From positions 1 to 14,175 of the forward strand of contig CAYMLQ010000118.1 in NCBI GenBank assembly GCA_964390795.1: a DNA stretch of 14,175 nt, read 5' to 3'. Source of the stretch: CAYMLQ01 sp964390795. Lineage in GTDB: Bacteria > Verrucomicrobiota > Kiritimatiellia > RFP12 > UBA1067. Below the pieces are notes generated by a model. It did no database searches. It was not told the origin of the DNA and saw only the letters and a program-made list of their open reading frames with translations. Both the position numbers and the translations under genes were made by a program. Below are positions 1 to 7,600 of the stretch, piece by piece (position 1 is the stretch's first letter; the number at the start of each line of letters is the position of its first letter).

Positions 1-127
1 GGTGTTTCGGCACCGTTGACCCGCAACTCGGCATAATCCGGTGCTCGGCATAATTCCCCTTGTTGAAAAACACCACCTTGCCGCACAAGCGATCATCTCG
101 CCGCAGCCAAGGACAATAAAATATCAC
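1..127 (-). other. possible partial reading frame at left edge (unconvincing)
   Basis: A minus-strand frame is open from a GTG at 127 to the window edge, about 42 codons, and includes the run GKVVFFNKGNYAEHR. A second minus frame has an ATG at 51 preceded by AAGGGG with a four-base spacer. The frames overlap and cannot both be real, and neither is long enough to identify. The region could equally be non-coding and hold the start of a gene beyond the edge. I recognise no family here. The AT-rich stretch at about 111-180 would suit a promoter region between this edge and the J-domain gene, but I could not assign convincing -35 and -10 elements. Confidence 0.15.
27..54. repeat. 11-bp direct repeat, 17-bp period
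   Basis: CTCGGCATAAT occurs at 27-37 and again at 44-54. The two copies are perfect and their starts are 17 bases apart. This may be a tandem regulatory site or a chance duplication within a coding fragment. No function is assigned. Confidence 0.5.
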
Positions 128-264
128 GTCTGCGATGCGGAAATGAAGAACGAATACAAAATATGAGGGGTTGCATTATGCGGCGGTTTTTTGCACGATA
201 TCGCCTTGCTCACCCGGCAAACCCATCGGGATGACGCGATTTCGTTTAAACACTGACAGAGCTG

Positions 265-1371
265 ATGCCACGACCGAAGCCATACCCGACGCGAAACGCG
301 CACCGCGCCCACAAAAAGGGTGCCGCACCGAGAACCCGCGCACTGGTTCTGCTCGACACTGCGGCGATCCGCAAGAGGGTGGCCAGGGAGTGCGAGCAGG
401 CGCGCAAAAAGTACGAGGCCGCCGCAGCCGAATGGGAGCGCTACCAGACGAGCGACACGACCGAGTTCGCGCGGGCGCTGGCCCTGCACGCGGGACCCCT
501 GCGCGAGGAGCTGCGCGTCCTACTGCCGAAGTTCGAGGAGCTGGCCAGCCTGCTCGACGAGATCGACAGCGAGATGGTCTTATCGGGCGATAGCCCCGCC
601 GAGTGCCTGGCGCGGATCGAGGCACTTGACGCGGATATTGATGCGGAGCTTGACGCGCTGGAAGACGAGTTCGAAGACGACGCGTCCTCAGAGGATGCCG
701 ACGACGAGCCGGCCGACGACGAGGGCGGCGAATGGGCCGGGGACGAGGCCGAGACGGAAGAGGAGGCGGACTTCGACGATTTCCTGCGCCACATGCTGGG
801 CATGCCGCCGCAGAAGCGGAAGGCGCGGCAAGAGGGATCGGAACGGGCCGACCGGATCAAGGCGCTCTACCGCGAGCTGGTGCGGGAGCTGCATCCGGAC
901 GGGGGCGGAAAAGTCACGCCCGAGCGGATGCGCCTGTGGCACGAGGTCCAGGACGCCTACCGCGCGGGCGACCTGGCGCGGCTGGAGTTTCTGCATGCGA
1001 AGAACGGACAGATGACCGGGGAGGTCACTGCGGCGACTCCGGTATCACGCCTGAAATCGCTCGCCACGCTGTTCAAGCAGTCCCTGCGCAGCTTGGCGTC
1101 CCGCCTGAGCGAGGCCAGGCGCGACCTCGCCTGGGGCTTCTCCACGCTGACGGAGAAGGAGCGGGGCGGGAAGCTGAGGGCGGCCGAGGCCGAGATCCGG
1201 GCTGACGTCGATGATGTGAAGGCGAAAGTCCGGCGCATGGAGCAGCAGTTGGAGGAGATCCGCAACCCGAAGAAGCAGGCGAAGCGCGGAAAGGGCGGGA
1301 AGCGCAGGTCGCGCGACTCGTTTTTCGATGACGATCTATTTGGGGGTGACATATGGAGTGCAAGGGGATGA
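265..1371 (+). CDS. J-domain protein with acidic linker and coiled coils
   Basis: The 368-residue product is probably a cytosolic co-chaperone-like protein. Residues 196-243 resemble the second half of a J-domain: helix II (about 197-209), the invariant HPD tripeptide at 210-212 followed by a GGG turn, then helix III (about 218-236). A clear helix I is not visible, so the domain is short or divergent. HPD is the motif that stimulates Hsp70 ATPase in true J proteins; that this protein does so is inferred. Residues about 35-100 are charged, heptad-like helix. Residues 126-172 are strongly acidic (D/E-rich, probably disordered). Residues 300-335 form a second coiled coil, and 336-350 are Lys/Arg-rich. 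No signal peptide or TM segment is present. The ATG at 265 is the first start after an in-frame TAA at 247, with only a weak AGAG ribosome site. The 3' end overlaps the next gene, so the two are likely co-expressed. It is not a standard DnaJ because it lacks the G/F and zinc-finger regions. Confidence 0.75.
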   Translation: MPRPKPYPTRNAHRAHKKGAAPRTRALVLLDTAAIRKRVARECEQARKKYEAAAAEWERYQTSDTTEFARALALHAGPLREELRVLLPKFEELASLLDEIDSEMVLSGDSPAECLARIEALDADIDAELDALEDEFEDDASSEDADDEPADDEGGEWAGDEAETEEEADFDDFLRHMLGMPPQKRKARQEGSERADRIKALYRELVRELHPDGGGKVTPERMRLWHEVQDAYRAGDLARLEFLHAKNGQMTGEVTAATPVSRLKSLATLFKQSLRSLASRLSEARRDLAWGFSTLTEKERGGKLRAAEAEIRADVDDVKAKVRRMEQQLEEIRNPKKQAKRGKGGKRRSRDSFFDDDLFGGDIWSARG

Positions 1372-3101
1372 CGGAACGGTATCAGACGCTGCGGCAGTGC
1401 GCGCGGGGCGTCGGCTTTGTGGCGCTGGTCTTCAGTCTGACCGTGGCCGCATTGCTGGCGGCAGACTGGCATCGGTCGGGGCAGGCTGAGACCGTGCGTT
1501 CAGAAGTGCTGACGCGGGCGCTGGCGCAGGGGCGATCCGCGCCGCAGGACGCGCAGTCGGTTTTGTTCGCGCGGGAGATGGATCTGCTTGCGCGGCGGGC
1601 TTACTTCAACAGTCTGACGTTCCGCCAAGGCGGCATGGCGCTGTTGGTTCTGGGGCTGCTCGTCACGGCGGGATGTTTCGGCGTGGCGTGGCGGATGAGC
1701 CTGAACATACCCGATCCGCGCGGCCTAGCCGAGAGCGATCCGGCGCGTACCGACCGGCTGGCGGTGGCGGCGGTGATGGCGGCGGGCGTGGTGCTGCTGC
1801 TGGGCGCGGCTGCGTTGGAAGTGAGGCACGGGCGGCGTGCGCCGCCGCCGTCCGATCGCGACCTGCGGGCGCGGCTGACGAACCCGGAACTGAAACCAGG
1901 AGAGGTGCATGTCTGCCCCTGCCGCAAAGGCACCAAACCGGAGGCCCTGGAGGGACAGTGGCCCTTCCTGCGCGGCCCTTCGATGTCCGGCCGCGCCTCT
2001 TTCACCAACGCGCCTTTGGCGTGGAACGGCGAGACGGGACAAAGCGTCAAGTGGAAGGTGCCGCTCGCAAAGGGGGGGGCGGCCACGCCGGTGGTGTGGG
2101 GCAAACGGCTGTTCCTGACGGCAGGCGACGCGGCGGCGCGGACTGTGATGGCTCACGATACGGAGACGGGCGCGTTGCTGTGGAGCACCGATATTCCGGA
2201 TGGAGCGAAGGCGGGCGAGCCGCTGCCCGAGGTCGGCGAGGAGGTCGGGTTCGCCGCCTCCACGCCCGCGTGCGACGAGACGCGCGTGTATGCGGTTTTC
2301 GGAACGGGCGACGTGGCTGCGCTGGACCACGAGGGCAAGCTCGTGTGGCAGGTCTTTCTGGGGCGGCCGCACAACACGTACGGCCACGCGTCGTCGCTGG
2401 TCTACTGCGGCGAGATGCTGCTCGTGCAGTGGGACCAGGAGGAGAAGGCGAAGATCCTCGCGCTCGACAAGGGCACAGGCAAGACGCTGTGGGAGACGCC
2501 GCGCGAGGTGGGCATGTCGTGGAGCACGCCGCTGGTGATGCCCACGTGCGACAAGCCGCTGCTGCTGGTTCACGCCAGCCAGCAGACGTGGGGACTTGAG
2601 ATGGCGACCGGAAAGAAGCTGTGGCAGGTGGAGGCGGTGACGGGCGAGGTCGCGCCGTCGCTCGCGTGGGAGGGCGACGTTTGGCTGGCGGCGAACTGCT
2701 ACTCCAAGATGATCGCGTTCAAGATGACGCCCGAGGGCGAGCCCAAGAAGCTGTGGGAGTGGGAGGACGGCAACCTGCCGGATGTGGCGAGCCCGGTGAT
2801 CGCCGACGGGCTGGTGTATCTGGTGACCGATGCGGGCGAGGTGCGGTGCCACGGCTTGACGGACGGCAAGGAGGTGTGGCACAAGGAGTTTGCCGACGGG
2901 TTCTACGCGTCGCCGGTCGTGGCGGGCGGCAGGCTGTATGTGGTGGACCGCGTGAAAGGCGTGTTCCGCGTTTTTGCGGCGGGGCGCGAGGGCAAGGAGC
3001 TGTCGGTGAATCCGCTGGGCGACGCGGTCAGCGCGACGCCCGCGTTTGCAGGGGGGCGGATATACGTGCGCGGCCACAAAAATTTGTGGTGTGTGGAATG
3101 A
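1353..3101 (+). CDS. membrane-anchored PQQ-like beta-propeller protein
   Basis: This 582-residue protein has three N-terminal hydrophobic segments (about 18-37, 93-113 and 135-155) followed by a beta-propeller from about 202 to the end. The propeller opens with WPFLRGP (203-209), a variant of the WPxxRGP signature common in planctomycete and verrucomicrobial PQQ-repeat proteins. About seven blades end in the pattern (A)LDxxTGKxLW, for example near 266-281, 321-337, 368-384, 412-428, 453-471, 497-516 and 538-556. These proteins resemble BamB and quinoprotein dehydrogenases in fold. I see no dehydrogenase cofactor or catalytic set, so a scaffolding or binding role is more likely than enzymatic. 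A CPC motif sits at 188-190 between the last TM and the propeller. Start 1353 is preferred because GGGGGTGA ends three bases upstream. An alternative ATG at 1368 forms an ATGA overlap with the upstream stop. Either way translation is probably coupled to the J-domain gene. Its last 74 bp overlap the convergent sulfatase gene. Confidence 0.85.
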   Translation: MECKGMTERYQTLRQCARGVGFVALVFSLTVAALLAADWHRSGQAETVRSEVLTRALAQGRSAPQDAQSVLFAREMDLLARRAYFNSLTFRQGGMALLVLGLLVTAGCFGVAWRMSLNIPDPRGLAESDPARTDRLAVAAVMAAGVVLLLGAAALEVRHGRRAPPPSDRDLRARLTNPELKPGEVHVCPCRKGTKPEALEGQWPFLRGPSMSGRASFTNAPLAWNGETGQSVKWKVPLAKGGAATPVVWGKRLFLTAGDAAARTVMAHDTETGALLWSTDIPDGAKAGEPLPEVGEEVGFAASTPACDETRVYAVFGTGDVAALDHEGKLVWQVFLGRPHNTYGHASSLVYCGEMLLVQWDQEEKAKILALDKGTGKTLWETPREVGMSWSTPLVMPTCDKPLLLVHASQQTWGLEMATGKKLWQVEAVTGEVAPSLAWEGDVWLAANCYSKMIAFKMTPEGEPKKLWEWEDGNLPDVASPVIADGLVYLVTDAGEVRCHGLTDGKEVWHKEFADGFYASPVVAGGRLYVVDRVKGVFRVFAAGREGKELSVNPLGDAVSATPAFAGGRIYVRGHKNLWCVE

Positions 3102-4602
3102 CCACCGGCACGTCGTTGGTTTGAGGCGCCCCGGGCGTGCTGCGGCCTTCTGCCACGTAGCTCGCAAGCAGCAGGGTCAGCCGTTCGACGATGTCTGGAT
3201 TCTCTGCGTGCAGGTTCTTCTGCTCGCCAGCCTCTTGCCCCATGTTGTAGAGCTGGACGGGCGGCAGCCCCGCCTTGCATGCCGCAGCATCGCGCGGCGC
3301 GCACCACCCGCCGGAGCCGGGGCAGAGCGCCAGCTTCCAGTGCCCCTGGCGCAGCGCGAAGCGCCCTTCGATCGAGTGGTGTACCACAGCCTCGCGCAGC
3401 GGCGCACGGTCTGTGCCGAGGAACGCCGGAAGGAGGCTGACGCTGTCCTCGCCCGCGCTGTCCGGCAGCCGCTCGCCCGCCAGCTCCGCGCAGGTGGCCA
3501 TCAGGTCAGTGAGGCATACCAGCTGAGCGCTTGTCGTGCCGGCCTTGATTTTTGCGGGCCAGCGGCAGATGAAAGGCACGCGGTGCCCGCCCTCCCAGAT
3601 GTCCGCCTTGTACCCGCGACACTGCGCGCTCGGATAGTGGCCCTTGGACTCCAACCCTTTCACGTCCGCCGCAGGCGAGCAGCCGTTATCGCTCGTGAAG
3701 ACGACCAGCGTGTTCTCTGTCAGCCCCTGCTTCTCCAGCGCGTCCAGAAGCTGTCCCACGCACTGGTCAGTCTGCATCACGAAATCCGCGTAGGGGCTGA
3801 GGCCGCTCCGGCCCTGCCACTCCGGCGAAGGCACGATCGGCGTATGTGGCGAGGCCAGGGGCAGGTAGAGGAAGAAGGGCCGGCCGGCCTTGGCCTCGGC
3901 CGCGCGCGACGCGACATAGCCGATCGCCCGGCTTGTCAGCTTAGGAAGAACATCCACCGCCTCGAAGCTCGCTCCGGCAGGGCCCTCGCGCAGCCATTTC
4001 TTTGTGGCCGTGGGCTGTTCGGTCAAGCGGTCGTTCTCAATCCAGACAAAGGGCGGCATGTCGAGCGAGCCTGCGATCCCGAAGAACGTGTCGAACCCGT
4101 GCGTGACAGGGCTGTCCGTCAACGGGCGGGTGTAATCCACATGGCCGCCTTTGAGGCTGCCGTCGTCCGTAGTCTGGCCGGCCCAGCCGAGGCCGAGATG
4201 CCATTTGCCGATGCAGGCGGTGTGGTAGCCCGCCGTCTTCAGCAGCCCGGCGACGGTGAGCCGGTCCGGCGCGATGAGCGGTGCGCTGAGTCCGAACAGC
4301 ACGCCGCTCTGCAGCCGCGTGCGCCAGGCATAACGCCCGGTCAGGATCCCGTAGCGCGTGGGCGTGCAGACTGACGATCCCGAATGCGCATCCGTGAACG
4401 TCATGCCCTGTCTGGACAGCCGATCAATGTTGGGCGTGGCGATCTTGCCGCGCGCCGGGTTCAGGGCCTGTACGTCGCCATACCCGAGGTCGTCGCAAAG
4501 GATGTAGACGATATTGGGCCGCTCGGCAGCAACGGCCTGCCCGCACCCCGCCGAGGCCAGGACGACGAGACTGAACAGCTTAAGAGAAGAGCATCGCTTC
4601 AT
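3028..4602 (-). CDS. exported formylglycine-type sulfatase (family S1)
   Basis: The 524-residue product hydrolyses sulfate esters, presumably on a polysaccharide or glycan, outside the cytoplasm. It has a signal peptide (about 1-26, ending AVAA before ERPN). Numbered from the ATG at 4602, metal ligands D37 and D38 lie in CDDLGYGD. The activation motif CTPTR has C79 (codon 4366-4368), P81 and R83, so C79 must be oxidised to formylglycine by an FGE or anSME enzyme that is not encoded here. Further active-site residues are K133 and H135 (GKWHLG), H253 (SPHTP), D305 and N306 (SDNG) and K332. Length is normal for family S1; substrate specificity cannot be read from the sequence. The ATG at 4602 is chosen over a TTG at 4632 because AAGGTG (4609-4614) precedes it by six bases. 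It lies 43 bases downstream of the caspase-like gene, probably on one transcript. The last 24 residues are antisense to the propeller gene and look like an add-on after the usual family ending GRSTPG...NDVPV. The SAGC at about 17-20 is a poor lipobox. Confidence 0.93.
   Translation of the reverse strand: MKRCSSLKLFSLVVLASAGCGQAVAAERPNIVYILCDDLGYGDVQALNPARGKIATPNIDRLSRQGMTFTDAHSGSSVCTPTRYGILTGRYAWRTRLQSGVLFGLSAPLIAPDRLTVAGLLKTAGYHTACIGKWHLGLGWAGQTTDDGSLKGGHVDYTRPLTDSPVTHGFDTFFGIAGSLDMPPFVWIENDRLTEQPTATKKWLREGPAGASFEAVDVLPKLTSRAIGYVASRAAEAKAGRPFFLYLPLASPHTPIVPSPEWQGRSGLSPYADFVMQTDQCVGQLLDALEKQGLTENTLVVFTSDNGCSPAADVKGLESKGHYPSAQCRGYKADIWEGGHRVPFICRWPAKIKAGTTSAQLVCLTDLMATCAELAGERLPDSAGEDSVSLLPAFLGTDRAPLREAVVHHSIEGRFALRQGHWKLALCPGSGGWCAPRDAAACKAGLPPVQLYNMGQEAGEQKNLHAENPDIVERLTLLLASYVAEGRSTPGAPQTNDVPVVIPHTTNFCGRARISAPLQTRASR
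3074..3089. terminator. weak inverted repeat in the convergent overlap
   Basis: CCACAAA (3074-3080) and TTTGTGG (3083-3089) are complementary, giving a 6-7 bp stem with a 2-4 base loop. It sits where the propeller and sulfatase genes converge and overlap. There is no GC-rich stem and no U tract, so a role as a bidirectional terminator is only a possibility. No better terminator was found for either gene. Confidence 0.15.
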
Positions 4603-4645
4603 ACGCTTCACCTTCGTATCCGTTATCTCCAATGGAATCGCAGAC

Positions 4646-7600
4646 TCAGTTGAGCGGCACCCACAGCAGTTGCGTGCCGAGCGAATCGATCCACGACGTA
4701 GTCGGCGAGGGCAAGAGCCCGTTTACCGTAAAGAAGCCGGAACCCGGAGACTCATAGGTCGTATCGCCGAACGTCCACTGCAGCGGGGTCAGCACCCCTT
4801 TGTAGGTGACCTGGCGGGTTACCGTCTTGCCGGAGACCGTGTCGCGCAAGGTGAACGCACCGCTGAAGAGCCCGGTTTGTCCGTTTAGGCTCAACGTTGT
4901 GCCGCAGAGGTTCGCCGCGCCAACGGGCGGCAGCCAGATCGTGCTTCCGGACAGCGCAACCGTGAGCGAGGGGTCATATGCGGCTTCGCTGATTGGGTCG
5001 AAGCTCAGGTACAGCAGATGGTCGGACTTGCCCAAGCGGGCCTCGGCGGTCACCGCGCCCGTCTGGTAGGTCGCGCCCGTCGCATCCAGATCCAGATCGA
5101 ACCCGTCGGGATAGAAACGCCACTGCGCCTGAACGCCGGTGTACCACACCAGTCCCTTTCTGCTGCTCGCGTCGGCATCGGAGAAAGTGACGCCCAGGTA
5201 GGGGGCGATCATATTGTCCGAGACTCCCGTGCCGTTCGGCGCGATACGCAGGGTGCCCCAGAGCTGCCCCACGCCTTTGTAGAGCGGCGCGAAAACCGGC
5301 ACGACCAGCCCCTCGCCGTCCGGCGCAACGAACGCGGGTGTCGAGCTGCTCCACGCCGTGCCGTCCGACAACACGCCGGCCAGCGTCGCCGCGCCGGTCG
5401 CCTCGAGTTTGACGGTCAGGTAGCCGGTCCCCGTCGGATAGAACTCGGCGCCCCGGGCATCGCCCAGAGGCAGCGCGACGGTGTAGTAGCCCGCGTACTC
5501 TGCTAGCGCTGGTTTGTTCTCAAGCCACGCATTTCGCGTCAGCACCAGATCGCGCGCCTCGTCAGCGTTGAAGAGGATACCGCGATACCCCTGTTGCGCC
5601 AGAGCCGGGTCCTCGTACGGCCACACCTGAACCGTTGAAATCCGCCCATCCTTGTGTTTGACGGGCGCCTCAAAATAGATGCCCTCGGCGTCGCGCTGGA
5701 AGACGCCGCTAAAGCTGAAGGTGCCATCCATCAGACGCAAGCTTCCGCTCAGCGCGCCTGCCACGCTCACGGTCATCTGCACGGCGCCGTGCAATTTCCG
5801 AGCCGTATCACCCGTCTCGGCGCCGACGCCCGACAGTCCGGCGAACGATCCGGTCATCGCTGCTGGCAGCGCGTTGACCGTCAGCGTGAAGGCCTCGGAC
5901 GGGCCCGCACCGAACCCGTTCAGAGCCGCCACCGTCACCGCATAGGCGCCCGCTTTGGACGCCCGCCCGCCGATCACGCCACCCGCCGCCGCCGTCACGC
6001 CTGGCGGCAGGCCTTTGACGCTGTAGCCCGTGGCGGCCGGACTTCCCTCGCGAAGCGCGAGCGTCAGGCTGAAGGGTACGCCCAGTGTCGCTGTCTGCGC
6101 AGCCGGCGGAGCGACCCGCGCCAGCGCACCCGCAGGAACCTTGAAGGACCACACGACGCCCTTGGTCACTCGCCCCGTCGCGCTCACCGCATCGACCCGC
6201 CAATACACGGTAGCGCCCGCCGCCAGCGCCGGCAGCGCCAGCGCCGTTTCGGACGTCTGTCCGAGCAGCTGGGTCTGCACCGCCGAAGAGGAGCCCAGAT
6301 AGACGTTGTATGTCCCTGCGCCCGCCGCCGCCTGCCACGCCACCTGGCGCGGCTCGCTTGTGAGCAAGCCGCCCGTCGCCGGCGCAGGGCCAATCGGTTT
6401 GGCTGCGTCGGGCTGCCACGTCACCTGATCCACCCACGCCGTATCCGCCGCATTCGTCACGGAGGACACTCTGAGAAAGCGCCACTTGAGCGTCTGGTTG
6501 CCTGTAGGCACCACAATTCCCTCCACCTGCTGCCAGCCGGAAACGCCCACAAGCTGCGTTTTCACCGTCGAGCCGATCAGGAACTGCAGCGTGTCCTGCG
6601 CCTGCGCCGCGCCGCGCCACCAGAAGCCGACTACGCCGGAACCCGTGACCGCAGCCTGCATCCAGGCGTCCTTGCCTTTGGTTACGCCTGCGCTGTAGAG
6701 CTGCGCGGCTTCCGCGTTGCCGAGCGCGCTCTCGCCCTGCTGGCCGTACCAGCCGCCGGTCAAACCGGTCGTGAAGCTCCCCGCGCCATAGCCCAAAGCC
6801 TGAGGCAGCGACACGGAAGACAGCGCGTCGCGCAGCGTCACCGTGGCCACCGTCCCGCCCGTTGCGCCGGCCGCACCGCCTTTGAGAGCGCCCAGTTGCA
6901 GCCTGAATGCCAGGTCCGGCTTAAAGACGCCATCGTTGCGCAGCGCCACGTCAATGATCTGCGGCGCAGCGTCGCCGTGCGCCCAACGCAGCACCGCGTT
7001 GGTTGCCACAAAATGGACGCCCGCCTTCGCGGTGCCAGCCACCGTCGCGACGGCCGCCTCCACCGCACCGTCGCTGCCGCCCTCGCGCAGCACGGTCACG
7101 CGCGCAACGCCCTCGGACTCGCACACCGACAGGGCGGCGGGAGCGATGCGGATCTTGCCCGGGGCCTTGAGCACCCCGCTGTTCTTGATCGTTATCGTCG
7201 CCGCGGCCGGCGCACCCAACACCGCACCCGAGGCGTCCGACAACTCCACGCGAAACGTCTCGTCCTCCTCCCAGACCGCATCTTGCAGCACCGGCACCTG
7301 GATGACACGCGGGGTTCCGTCGCCGGCTCCCCACGCCAGCGTGCCTTCGAGTCCGACATAGTCCGCGCCCGCCGTTGCCGAGCCCGCGATGGTTCGGTAA
7401 TGGACCAGAGCCGCGCCGTCACTGCCCCCCGTGCGCGTCACGCTCAGCGGCACGAAGCCCAGGGTCTCGACCGCGCTTGCGGCGGAGGCGGCGAAGCGCA
7501 GGCTTCCCGGCACGCCCATGTCATTGTCCTCAATCGTCACCAGCGTCGCAGACCGCAGCTCGTCAATCACGGCCAGTTTCGCATTGGCGCACTGGACCCA

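Noticed and set aside
245..252. GTTTAAAC palindrome as an operator
   Set aside because: An 8-bp palindrome alone is expected by chance at this scale and has no supporting context.
1725..3167. 480-codon open frame on the minus strand
   Set aside because: Antisense to the propeller gene; rich in Arg/His/Gln with no domain. The propeller frame has clear repeats and a ribosome site.
3046..4374. 442-codon open frame on the plus strand
   Set aside because: Antisense to the sulfatase, which has complete catalytic motifs; the product is not protein-like.
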